The notes beneath the pieces are model-generated. The model was not told the origin of the DNA. It searched no databases and saw nothing but the letters and a program-made list of their open reading frames with translations. From the NCBI GenBank assembly GCA_958450325.1, contig OY288259.1, positions 30,188,734 through 30,252,733 of the forward strand: a stretch of 64,000 nt of DNA, given 5' to 3'. The translations under genes and the position numbers were made by a program. The DNA comes from Agrostemma githago (Eukaryota > Streptophyta > Magnoliopsida > Caryophyllales > Caryophyllaceae). Shown here in pieces: positions 31,856 through 42,147 of the stretch; positions within the stretch are counted from its first letter, which is position 1, and every line of letters starts with the position of its first letter.

Positions 31856-32782
31856 TCATTCATTTTCAAGAATATGGTACCCAACTCCATAGCCTTCAAG
31901 AGCACGAAGTGACAAATCAAAGGCTCTGGAGAAATCTTCAATCAAGCTTGTGGAATACAATTCTACACTCCAAGGTTCCTCACAACCTTGCCTCGAAGTT
32001 CCCGGGGCATCCCGATCTACTAAGTTCAACGGCTTAAACATGTAATTTCGATCCTTCGGTATATACCCAAACTTCATTTCATCTTCATGCGGCCCCAAGG
32101 GAGGCTCAACTTTCTTCTTTCCTAGCAACTTTTCTTCATTCACACAACAAGGGCATTCATCCACCTCAAGCTCGGAAGCATCATCTTCAATTCCACACAA
32201 GTTGTTGTCTTTCAATCTTTCGCCCGACTCATTCTCTAGCTCTATGTCTTTCAAGGCATGGATCATATTACATGACTCTTCATAAGTAGGCGAGGAGTTG
32301 CCTTGAATGTCAAACACGAGCTTCTCATCGCCCAATTCAAAGGTGATCCTACCTTTCTTGACGTCGATCATTGCACCGGCGGTATGTAGAAATGGGCGCC
32401 CTAAGATAATGGGGGTGGTAGCATCTTCCGGCATATCAAGCACAAGGAAGTCGACCGGAATGAAGAATTTCCCGATTCTTAGCGGAACATCCTCTAACAT
32501 TCCTAATGGTCGATTAAGTGAACGATTGGCCATTTGGAGTGTAATTGAGGTACACTTGAGCTCTTTCATTCCAAGTCGCTCACAAATAGAGTAAGGGAGA
32601 ATGCTCACACTTACCCCTAAATCACATAACGCCCCATCGATCTTCAAATTCCCTATGGTGTATGGGATTGAGAAACTACCCGGATCCTTGAGCTTAGGTA
32701 AGGTGGAACCTTGAATAATGTCACTCACCTCTCTTGTAAACGCTATGGTCTCTTCCTTTTCCAAGGATCTCTTCCTAGCCAA
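31856..32782 (-). pseudogene. Ath-A retroviral-type aspartic protease (open, start lost)
   Basis: Processes the Gag polyprotein. The 308-residue open frame has DPGSFSIPYTIGNLKIDGAL, then CDLGVSVSILPYSI with catalytic Asp at about residue 54 (most Athila proteases have DLGAS; here Ala is Val), NRPLGMLEDVPLRIGKFFIP, FLVLDMPEDATTPIILGRPF and GAMIDVKKGRITFEL. The C-terminal 150 residues are acidic, ending SRAFDLSLRALEGYG. A stop just upstream (RFMI-stop-ILARK, near 32783) separates it from gag. Confidence 0.9.
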
Positions 32783-35097
32783 AATTTATATCATGAACTT
32801 TCCATAGGCCGGGACTTGGGTAATTAGCTCGGTGAAAGGGATGCTCACATCTAATTTCCTCACAATATCAACAAACTTGTCAAATTGAACATCCACCTTT
32901 GTCTTCAATTGCCTTGATGGGAATGGCAATTTGATGTTGATCTTTTCAAGTTCATTAGGTTTGGATTTTTCATTTGACACTTTCTTCTTTGCCTTACCTT
33001 ATTCTTGGGGTAGGGGAAGCTTGTCTTGAATAGGTTTTTCAACTTCCCACAAGACTTGTTCCTCCATGAGATTTCCCCAATTTTCATTGCCTTGAGATGG
33101 AGATTTCACTTCTTTCATGGCTTCTTGCTCATTAGGGACTAAGGGAGAGTCATAAGTTGCACCACTCCTCAAGGTAATAGCATTCGCGGTCTCAAATTTC
33201 GTTGGCTCGCCTTGAGGAGGTAGTTGACCCTTTTGCCTTGAAGAACTACCCGAAGCAACTTGAGCTAGATGGGTTTCGAGCATCTTCCTATGGTACTTTC
33301 CCTTTGAAGTTGAGCATAAAGTTCTTGTTGAGCTCTTTGCATCTTCAATTGGCTTCTTTGCATCTCCAAAATTGTCTTTTGCATGTCAAGATCCCGAGGT
33401 GGAGATTGTTGGTTGTGTGGAGTGTTGGAGATGGCTAGAGGGATGCCATAATCATGAATTGGAGACCGGCTCCTTTGCTTGTTTTCTTGTTGAGTACTTT
33501 GGGACCCTTGTTGGTGTTGGAAGTTCCCTTGGAATCCTTGACAATTGCCTTGATTTAGGCCTTGAGAGTTACCATGATTTTGATTTTGGTAACCTTGGTT
33601 GTTGTTATGAAATCCTTGTGAGTGTTCGTTTCCTTGGAAACCACCTTGATGATTGAAGTTCCCTTGATTGTTGTTGAAGTCACCTTGGTTATGTTGTTGG
33701 AAGTTGTTAAAAGGCCTTTGATTGCCTTGATAACCTTGGTAGCCTTGGTTGTCCCTTAAGGGAGGAGCAACATATAGTAGACGGTATTGTTGTTGGGCTT
33801 GTTGGTGGGAGGCTTGGAACATGTGAGGATTTGGCACATTTTGAGCCTTGTAGTTAGTGAATAGGGGCACCTTGCTTGTATGCTTGAAAAGCATTCACTT
33901 GCTCAATGCTACTTCGACAATATGAAGGCTCATGTCCATATATTCCACAAATCTCACATATCCCATAATAAGATGTAGGAGGAACCACTCCCATAGCATT
34001 AACTTGATGAATTGAATGTTGGAGGGAAGAACTTGTGCTTTGACCTTGATTAAAGTGACCTTGGAGCTTCTTATCGATGGCATCCATGTGGGTCTTCAAT
34101 TGTGCTCCAAGATCGGCACTAAGTTGTGTAATGACATCAATCTCGTGCCTTCCCCCTCTATTCACCTACCTAGGCCTACTATATTGGGAGCTGTGGACCG
34201 CCATTTCCTCAATTCTTGACCAAGTTTGATCATCATCTACCTCGGTGAACCTTCCATTAGACCCCATGTTGAGTATGGCCCTTGAATCTTCATATAACCC
34301 ATTCCAAAATTGTTGGACAAGGAACCATTGTGATAACCATGATGGGGACAAGAACGAACTAAGGCCTTAAACCTTTCCCACGACTCATAAAGACTTTCTT
34401 CGTCACGTTGTTGAAACCCCGTGATTGAAGCTCTCAATAGGTTAGTCTTCTCCGGTGGATAAAACTTTTGGTAGAATGCTAGAGCTAGCTTCTTCCATGT
34501 GTCTATACCTAGAGTCGTCTTGTCGAGACCTTTGAGCCATTGTTTTGCCTTGCCAATCAAAGAGAAAGGAAATAGGACCCACCGGATTTGGTCTTGGGTT
34601 ATTCCCGTTTTAGAGATGGCATCGCAATAGTCCGAAAAGGTTTCCATGAGTTGGTGAGGATCTTCTGTTGGTAACCCACTGAATTGACTTCTTTCAACCA
34701 ATTGGATAAATTGCATTTTAGCCACAAAATTCCCGGCAAATGCGGCCGGTAAAGCGGTTGGACCGGGCAAAACGTCTTCCGTGAAGGTTGAATGAGAAGA
34801 GAACTTAGGCATGATTGGATGTAAGGGAGATGATGGTGTAGATGGTGTTGATGTAGATGTTGAAGGAGAACTAGGTGGTGAAGAGTGAATAGATGTACCA
34901 AAGGGATTGATGAAGGTCCCTTCGGTGGTCTCTCGAAGTGCTTCGTTCAAGTCGGATCCTTGGATTTGTTATTCAATGATATTGCTAGTACCCGGTTGAG
35001 AATTTCTAACTCGATCAATTATCCGTTGGCGAAAGGCTCTAAAGAGTCTTTCCGGCTCTGGATTGAAGAGAAAAAAATTGTCTCCCCTCCTAGGCAT
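32783..35097 (-). pseudogene. Ath-A gag, broken
   Basis: The ATG is at 35097 (MPRRGDNFFLFNPEPERLFR), followed by a stop at 34971-34969. Then come FINPFGTSIHSSPPSSPSTS, VAKMQFIQLVERSQFSGLPT, EDPHQLMETFSDYCDAISKT, RWVLFPFSLIGKAKQWLKGL, FYPPEKTNLLRASITGFQQR and YESWERFKALVRSCPHHG (gag domain, 34950-34330). A frameshift follows. The knuckle region is CEICGIYGHEPSYC (about 33960), then a long Q/N/G-rich stretch (33800-33450) and TANAITLRSGATY. Stops at 34166 and near 33000-32980 and several frame changes inactivate it. Confidence 0.92.
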
Positions 35098-35305
35098 GCA
35101 CTACACACTTGGAACAAACGTGAGAACACCTAGTGCTTTATGGGCACCAGGTAAAGACAATAAACGAGCACAACGGAAGACAAAGAGAGAAGATAACAAT
35201 AAAAACAAAGAAAAAGACTACAAAATATGCACAGTGGATAGAAAAAGAACACAAAACGGTAACTAAGTCAAGCTAATAAGCAAACTAAGTCTAAACATGC
35301 ACCGT

Positions 35306-35322
35306 CCCCGGCAACGGCGTCA
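35306..35322 (-). promoter_or_regulatory. Ath-A primer binding site (tRNA-Asp type)
   Basis: Minus-strand TGACGCCGTTGCCGGGG lies three bases inside the 5' LTR end. It matches the tRNA-Asp-type site TGGCGCCGTTGCCGGGG except for one base (TGA for TGG), probably decay. Athila elements are known to use tRNA-Asp. Confidence 0.8.
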
Positions 35323-35325
35323 AAT

Positions 35326-36965
35326 TGATGGGAGGGATTTGCCGTCAATCCCAAACACCAAGTAAAGCCAACAAAACCTAACAAGTAGCTAGGGTAAGTC
35401 AGGTCGATATCCACGGAGACGGTAATGGGTGTCTAGACTAAGGTCTACCTAAAAACAAGACTAGGTCACAAAAAATACGAGAGGAAGAGAAATGACAAGA
35501 ATTGACTAACTAGGATGATGAAAAGGGATGAAACTAGACTATCAATGAACTAGATATAACATGAACTAAATGAAACAATTAAAGCTAAATGAAACAACAA
35601 ACTAGAGAAACAATGACTAAGAAGATGAAGAAATCAATTAAGGAAAGAGTAGGGTTAGGTCGGGTTCATAAGAGCAATAGGATAGTTGGGAAATCGAGGG
35701 TGTAGGTTTCACCTAGTCACTAAAGTCGGTCCGCGCTCTCGCGTCAAAGACAAACCTGAATACTCATGCAAGATGCTACCCAATAGATAAGTTTCAACCA
35801 CAAATCAACCATACAATGAGAAGGAGGAAATAAGCAAGAGAAGCATGGCCACTACTACTCTAACAAGCAATTCATCAAACACATGGTATGCTTAACAAGT
35901 GACTAGTGACAAAGAATCCAACTTTACCCTCAATCAAACCCTAATCACCCATAATCAACACTTAATCTCCCCACTAACCCCACAATAAGTCTTCTCACTC
36001 ATATCTAAACTAACATTAACATAAACAAGAGAAAGTAACACAAGCATCAAAACATTCATTATGAAGATGAAACTAGCAAGAACAATGAACAATGAATAAT
36101 GAACAATGAACAAAGATTAAAACTTGAATGACAAAGAAATATTAAAAGAAAAGAGAAGAGGAAGATTATACCCAACTAGTAAGGAGGAAAGATTGAAACT
36201 TGTATAATAAAAAAACCCAAATACATCCACCAATGTTGTCAAGATTGAATTGATTCTTCAAGAGATCCCTTAACACAAGAGTAACTAACTAGATTAAGCT
36301 AAGATGAACAAAAGATTAAGGAAAGATTAATGAAAAACTAAGCTAAGGGTGAAGGAAGTCTATCTAGGGTTTAGGGTAATGTAAAGTAATGAAAAGTGCT
36401 TAAAACAATATAATAGGGGGGTATATATAGGGTTTCACGGGTAAGGGAAGCGAGGAAAGCGAAACAGGCCAGAACTGGGCCCATCCCGGCCGGGAAGGGA
36501 TGATGCCGGTTGGGAAAGGACCCATCCCGGTGGGGAATCTCATGATCCCGGTCGAGAGCACCCTTTAGTAGCTTGTCTTTCCTTTGCACTTCATCCCGGT
36601 CGTGATGGATGTGTTCCCGACCGGGATGGGTCTTGTAGGCTTCAAATATGGTCTCATAGGTCCCTTCTTGCTCTTCATAGACTTCTTATCGATTCTCGGT
36701 GCTCGGGATTGGGTCCCAAGAGCTCGGGAATGGGTCCCAAGGGCTCGGGATCGAGTCTAAGCTACCGAGTGATCGTCGCTTCTCTTCGTTGGCTCCAAAT
36801 ATGTCGGAAACGAGTCGGAATCGTTCCATTTTACCAATATTGGCCTTAGGAACCTAAAAAAAAATAGAAGAAGTGTAATTAGCCTCGAAACCGCTCCAAA
36901 GAGCGATTTCACAAGAGAAACCGGGACCAAACACAAGGAATAAGCACTACAAAACACACTTATCA
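35326..36965 (-). repeat. Ath-A 5' LTR
   Basis: 1640 bp. TATATATAG is at 36422-36430 with only six adjacent G. The palindrome cluster at 36478-36625 contains an extra unit (CCCATCCCGGTGGGGAAT) missing from the 3' LTR. The flank at 36966-36970 is CTTGC. Confidence 0.93.
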
Positions 36966-37430
36966 CTTGCCTGCAGATATTCTCGTCCGGAAGCAAATAT
37001 CCAACATTGTGTCACGAACAAGGTTATGGCGGTGTTTAATACCCACAGTACCAGCACACGAAACCGCATGATCACCAAAAAAATCCTCCTTAAAAACCCT
37101 TGAGTAGGAAGAGCATGGCCCAGAAAGCGGAAATAAAGTGACCCCGAGGCGATAGCTGATCACACTACGATACGTTCGACCGTTCATGGTTTCCCCAAGC
37201 CTAGTAATACGGACAGCCCTCAACCAGTCAGAAGCATGATCACCCTGTTGAGATTTCCACAAGGCAACCTGTCGAGTAGTTAAGGAGAAAACAAATTCCG
37301 CTGCTGTAGCAACCCTCGTGAAATATATGTTTGTCAATTTCTTCATGAGTTTGGGGGCAGCGATCTCAGAGGGGTTACTCAAGAAGTCAGAACCAGTAGT
37401 CTCGTTAAACACATAGGGAAGAATCAAACT
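36966..37430 (-). pseudogene. C-terminal part of RT-type plant repeat protein (first half)
   Basis: One open frame with DFLSNPSEIAAPKLMKKLTN, ASDWLRAVRITRLGETMNGR, TYRSVISYRLGVTLF, DFFGDHAVSCAGTVGIKHRH and NLVRDTMLDICFRTRISAGK, stopping only at the Ath-A target site. The block CxRVFxxDxxGDHAVSCxGxxGIKHRHNxVRDT is a hallmark of this family, which lies C-terminal to an RT domain. Further N-terminal sequence is lost at about 37430, where the CACTA remnant begins. Confidence 0.72.
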
Positions 37431-37679
37431 TATCGTATCATTGGTTGTTCTTGGGATTTGTCATTTATTTGATATTCGAAACACCGTAATATCTTTGTGT
37501 TTTCTCTAATGTAGTAAGCATTGGGTCTTACTTGTGATTTTTCCTCAAACTTTCACCATTTAATTGTTTGACCCAATGACTCTCAAAGATGGTAGAAATT
37601 TACGTGCGAAGATGGTCATTAATTGGAAAGTAAAGTTGAAACTTTTATTTTGTTTCAACAAAGTTTTAAAAGTAATTAA

Positions 37680-38596
37680 AATAAACAACATTCAACATGA
37701 TATCTTGTTTAGGGCCTTCAAGATGAGTGGTGGTCATATGAAGATGAAAAGATATGAGCCATTATGGAAATTTACGAAGGTAATTAACTAAAAGACTACA
37801 TTATTTTTCTCAATTTTTGTTTACACTTTAATTCTTACAATCCGCAAATTTTTGAAATTATGAATATTTTCTGTTCCGTGGTAGTGTCCTCAACAAAGTG
37901 GAAGTGTGGATGATGGTTTGTTCGTGATGCGGTTCATGTACGATATAGTTAATCGTTGCTCAACTGAAGGTGACTTTGAAAAGGTAAGCAATTGGCCAGT
38001 TAATCATTCTGAGTTTTCTTTTAATTGTTCTTGCTTAACTCCATGATCCTTTTGCCCAATCATCTCATCATTGCCAAGTTATTTGTTTATCCGAGTTGAG
38101 CCATTGTTACAAGGTAATTTTATAACATTGAAGGCACTTCAAAAGTAACCCTCCAACCTCCACAAATTAATCTTTTTTATATGGTAGGTTGATGCGTAGG
38201 AGATGTCATTGAGTATATGTTGGGATATATAGTACAAAAGATGGTTTCTTTGTAGTGGTCAAATTAGGTTTAATTTGTAGTGGTAAAATTAGGTTAAATT
38301 TGTAGGCATTGTTGTAGTAGTAAATAAAATTTGTGAGGTGGGTGTTTATTTAATTAGTTCATTGCAACCTCGTTGATATTATAAGCTACCTATAATAAGC
38401 TACATACGATCTTTTTACATGAATATATGACTTTATCATCATATTTATGTGTTCAATCGATAATAATTCGTCGTTCTTGTGTGTTTTTAAGGTTTGGATC
38501 TTACCAAAGTAGCAACCCTACACCTACGGTGAAGATGAGATGATTGAATTACGGGACAAGTGGGCTACGTACTTTACGAATCGTTGTTGTACTTGA
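37680..38596 (+). pseudogene. Ulp1/C48-like cysteine peptidase, C-terminal exons
   Basis: C48 peptidases remove SUMO-type modifiers and are common passengers of plant CACTA elements. Exon blocks run to 37779, 37885-37983 (CPQQSGSVDDGLFVMRFMYD then IVNRCSTEGDFEK) and about 38513-38596 (YTYGEDEMIELRDKWATYFT, ending in a stop). Introns have GT..AG ends. The motif QxGSVDCGLFVMR normally carries the catalytic Cys; here it is DDG, so the copy should be inactive. The Gln upstream and the family-typical ending support the call. The His/Asp part is lost. Confidence 0.75.
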
Positions 38597-38838
38597 AGTA
38601 GACTAGCTAATTTGAGTATTTTGGCATGACTTGTGTGGTTTAATTGAGGTTGTAATTGTATCCATGCCACTTTTTGGACATGTGAATGCATGTATGTAGA
38701 TTTGGATGGATAGTTCAAGTAGACTAGTTACTTGGACCATTTTGGCATGACTTGTTTGGTTTATTTGAGGTTGGAATTGTATCCATGCCACTTTCTGAAC
38801 ATGTGAAAGTATGTATATATGTAGGTTTGGATGGATAA
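38593..38838. repeat. Tandem duplication, two units of about 121 bp
   Basis: Unit 1 is 38593-38713 and unit 2 38714-38838. Both carry AGTAGACTAG, ATTTTGGCATGACTTG, ATTGTATCCATGCCACTTT, ACATGTGAA and GGTTTGGATGGATA-like blocks. The first unit begins exactly at the stop codon of the peptidase gene. Confidence 0.88.
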
Positions 38839-39019
38839 TGTAAGAATTTTATTTGGTTTATTGAAATGCAAATGGTTGCCATCAAAATTATTAAAAAATC
38901 ATATGTTTTTTAAATAAAATAAATATTGCTTGCGACATTTATTTGGAGTAGATGCTTCTAACGATCTAATTAAATATGTAAAATATGGTGATATTTATGG
39001 CGTCGAATTGTAAATGACA

Positions 39020-39290
39020 CATCAAATTTTGGCTCTATTTGAGGCGTCATATACCAAAAGACGCCGCGAAAAAGGTGTCATTAGAGGCGTTTTATCCTCA
39101 GAAGCCGCAAAATTTTTAAAGTATTTGAGGCGTCGTATTTATAAAACGCCGCAAATAGTCCAATATTTGAGGCATCACTTTTATAAAATGCCGTAAATAT
39201 TCCACTATTTGAGGCTTCTAAAAAATTCCGCACCATAATTTCCAATGTTCGGCCCCACCGTATGAGGCATCATAAATGATGCCTCTAATA
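39020..39290. repeat. CACTA subterminal repeats
   Basis: Repeated TTTGAGGCGTCNNNTNTAAA and ACGCCGCAAAT boxes at roughly 25-50-bp spacing, in direct and inverted form (for example 39045-39070, 39124-39160, 39166-39200), ending with GAGGCATCATAAATGATGCCTC (a 10-bp inverted repeat with a 2-bp centre). Subterminal repeats of this kind are typical transposase-binding regions of CACTA elements. Confidence 0.8.
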
Positions 39291-39332
39291 GGGGGTTTTA
39301 TGGAGCCTCAAATCCATGTTTTTCTACTAGTG

Positions 39333-40173
39333 AGCTAACGTAGTTGCTGACGCTCTTAGCAGAAAGACCCTTCATTCCTTAACTTCGTGCTCTGGCTTAT
39401 CTAAGGAGTTGGTCCGAGAATTTGCCAAGATGACTATCGATGTTGTTGATGAAGGTCCAGATGGTCATATCAACGCCCTTGTTGTTGAACCAACACTTTT
39501 CTGAGAAATTCGCGAGAAGCAGTTGGAAAATCCTTTTGTAGCCAGCATCCGAGAAAAGATGAATCTCGGAAAGGCTCTCGACTTCGCTGTGGACTCCAGT
39601 GGGGCACTGAAGTTTAGAAACCGCTAGGTAGTCCTTGAAGACGCTGAGAAGAGAAAGCAAGTTCTAAACGAAGCACATAAGACGAGGTATTCTGTTCATT
39701 ATGGAGGTGACAAGATGTACAGGGATTTGAAGCTCCATTTTTGGTGGCCTCATATGAGAGAGGACATCACAGAATTTGTGAGTAAGTGTTTAACTTGTCA
39801 ACAAGTGAAGTTCGAGCACGAGAAACCTGGAGGCTTGCTTTAGCCACTCCCTGTTCCAGAATGGAAGTGGCAATGTATATCCATGGATTTCGTGATGTCA
39901 TTAGCAAGAACCGTGAATGGAAGAAATGGTATTTGAGTTATAGTGGATCGCCTGACCAAGAGTGCACGATTCGTCCTATTCGTGATACTTGGAGTCTGGA
40001 GAAGCTCGCAGAGGTGTATGTTGCCGAGATCGTCCGTCATCATGGCGTTTTGCTCGAGATTGTTTTGGACCGGGATCCGAGATTTTGCTCTAAATTCTGG
40101 AAAGCGTTACAAGATGCTATGGGAAGCAAACTATTGATGAGTACCACTTTTCATGCTGCTACTAAAGGACAGT
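39333..40173 (+). pseudogene. Chromovirus RNase H end and integrase, broken
   Basis: Ty3/gypsy chromovirus pol. It opens with ANVVADALSRKTLHSLTS (end of RNase H), then HKTRYSVHYGGDKMYRDLKL, HFWWPHMRED and KCLTCQQVKFEHEKPGGLL (HHCC zinc region), first core Asp in SMDFVMSLAR (about 39888) and second in LDRDPRF (about 40065; frames differ). The FHAATKGQ block just before the catalytic Glu is where the Ath-F LTR begins. Four or more stops and frameshifts. It is cut on the left by the CACTA end and on the right by Ath-F. Confidence 0.9.
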
Positions 40174-40786
40174 TGATGTGTGCTAAATTTAGACCGTTTT
40201 CCCCCCATTTAGACTCGTTTTTCTCTAGTTTTGTGAGACTAGAGTGCGATTATCGCCACATTTTAAGTATTTCTCGCATTAGCGTCCCTCTTGTGCGTTT
40301 TACGTGTTTTTGGTAGTTTTTCTATCGATTTTGGTAGGATTTGGCAATGAAAGCATGATTGAGCTTCCACGAGCACAAGAGAGGGGAATACCGTCCATAA
40401 AGAAAAGCGCAAGACTTAAAGTTCAAAGTCATCCAATCAAACAAAGAAGAATGAGACAAGAAAACCATCGGGTGAAGTTTCACCCGATGAGACAGGACCG
40501 GGCGAAGTTTCGCCTGACGACAATTTCACTTCCCCAAAGATCTTCAGGAAATCTTCTCCACCGGGCGAAATGACCGGGCGAAACCTTCACCCGTCGGGTG
40601 AAGTTTCGACCGACGGTAAAAGTGTCTAAAAATGCAAAATTGGAATAAAGTTCACCGGGTGAAACCACCGGCTGAAGTTTCACCCAGCGATATTGACTCG
40701 TGCATAGTAGATCTCAAAGGGTGAAAGTCTCACTAATGGAGCAAAAAGTTGGATTTGGGCTTGAGCTTAAGTATCAATTAAGCCTT

Positions 40787-40847
<61 letters not shown>

Positions 40848-42010
40848 TATCCTAGTTAGTTGTACATTATCTCTCACTTATCTATTAGTTCTCTACAATT
40901 TCATTAGCTTAGATAGTAGTAGATCTTCATAGTTTTTTATCAAATTCTTCATCAATTCTCTAGAGTTACATTCAGGCTTTGTAAGGAGTCCTGTTTTTAT
41001 TGAAGATTCTTGGAGATAATTAAAGGATTAGTGACAAATCCTTTGTCCTCTTCATCAAGCTTCATCTTATTTATTTATGCAATCTTCTTATTTATTGTTG
41101 ATCTTCATAGTTGGTATGTTTCTCTTCTTCTCCCTAATCTCTAGACTAGATTTATTTTTGTTCTTTCATCATAGTTTTGTTTTGATCACCTTTATTTATC
41201 GTTTTTAGATCGTTTTATGGTTTATTTTTTTGATTGTAATTTTATTCATTTTTTTGTTGGCATCTTTTCTAGATTTTGATTTTGTTGCTCTTAGATCGTT
41301 TTTATTGCCTGGTTGTTATTTTCATTAGTCGTCCTTTTATTGCTCTTAGATTGATTTTGTAGATTATTTAGTAGCTCATAATTTTCCTTATTGTTTTGTT
41401 AGTTTCCATTATGAATTGTGAGTAGATTTCTTATTGGGGGGTTTAGGGAGGAGAATTTTGGATTATTTGAATTGAGGAAATTTTGGGTTTGGTTGCTTGC
41501 TTCTTGGTTTATTTTGCTTATGGTTGTTGTGTCATTGTTGTTTTAGTCCGGCCAACTAGACCGACTTTGACTCATTTCAATCAATATGGGGAAACTTGGG
41601 GTAGAAATTACCTTAACTTGAGACTTACCCTTCTTCGCCGCGAAAACCGGATTTTAGGTGAGTTGGGTGAAGAAACCAAAAGGTGGCACTCTACCTATAC
41701 CATTATTGTGACCGACCCGATTGCGATTTTCTTAGACCCCATTTTCCGATTCCCGATTTCCCCCTAACACCTTTTCCATATTTGATCATCTCTTGTTATT
41801 TATTGTAGTTTAGTATAGACACGACCCTTATAACCTCCACTAGATCCCAAACACGTCGCTTCTACTCAATTTCGTTCTGTGTCCTGTGGACCGACCTCGA
41901 CTTACCACGAATACATCTGTTGTTTTTTTGTGTTATCACGATTATTACATATATTATTTTTGATAACCCCATCCTTCGTTAACCGACCGATCCGATTTGG
42001 AGCACGATCA
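40174..42010 (+). repeat. Ath-F 5' LTR
   Basis: 1837 bp from TGATGTGTGCTAAATTTAG to GAGCACGATCA. It aligns to the solo LTR at 8598-10369. The palindrome cluster is at 40466-40690 and the TATA region is expanded into (AT)n at 40790-40845. A conserved block with CTTCGCCGCGAAAA lies near 41632. Confidence 0.92.
40466..40845 (+). promoter_or_regulatory. Ath-F LTR promoter: palindrome cluster then (AT)n at TATA
   Basis: Palindromes such as CATCGGGTGAAGTTTCACCC, ACCGGGCGAAGTTTCGCC and CGTCGGGTGAAGTTTCGACC lie 100-330 bp upstream of CTATATATAT. The TATA box has grown into a 56-nt AT dinucleotide run. The solo LTR has only TATATATA at this place. Confidence 0.65.
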
Positions 42011-42016
42011 AAATAA

Positions 42017-42034
42017 TGGCGTTGTTGCCGGGGA
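42017..42034 (+). promoter_or_regulatory. Ath-F primer binding site (tRNA-Asp type)
   Basis: TGGCGTTGTTGCCGGGGA follows the LTR by six bases. It matches the tRNA-Asp-complementary TGGCGCCGTTGCCGGGGA except for two adjacent transitions (CC to TT). Confidence 0.82.
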
Positions 42035-42147
42035 ACGACTAGTTAATTGAGTTTCAAGTTTTTGTGTTTGGTTATTTGCTTTAATTTTATTTTTTCTTTT
42101 TCCTAGTACCGATAGGTGCTAGGAGACTTACCGTTTAACTTAAGTTT

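Larger units (their letters stand above)
27261..36970 (-). mobile_element. Ath-A: non-autonomous Athila-like element (gag-protease only) with TSD CTTGC
   Basis: LTRs are at 27266-28846 (3') and 35326-36965 (5'), with TSD CTTGC at 27261-27265 and 36966-36970. The element reads on the minus strand: TGATAAGTGTG..CCCATCA LTR, tRNA-Asp-type primer site, gag, protease, about 3 kb of noncoding sequence, polypurine tract, 3' LTR. Reverse transcriptase, RNase H and integrase are wholly absent. The LTRs differ by about 60 bp in length plus many substitutions, so it is older than Ath-B and Tat-P. It splits the RT-type protein gene cleanly. Confidence 0.95.
37431..39332 (+). mobile_element. CACTA (En/Spm-type) transposon, 3' part
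   Basis: The terminus at 39319-39332 reads TTTTTCTACTAGTG, the complement of the classic CACTAGTAGAAAAA terminal inverted repeat. Upstream are a Ulp1-type peptidase gene end (to 38596), a 121-bp duplication and subterminal repeats of GAGGCGTC / GACGCC boxes. No opposite terminus or transposase is visible, so the 5' half is missing. The element lies inside chromovirus sequence on its right side. Confidence 0.85.

Noticed and set aside
39786..40316. 176-residue ORF as a single protein
   Set aside because: It joins out-of-frame chromovirus integrase pieces and runs across the Ath-F LTR start at 40174.
40466..40690. CRISPR-like appearance of regularly repeated palindromes
   Set aside because: Spacing is irregular, units are degenerate, and the context is a plant LTR promoter.
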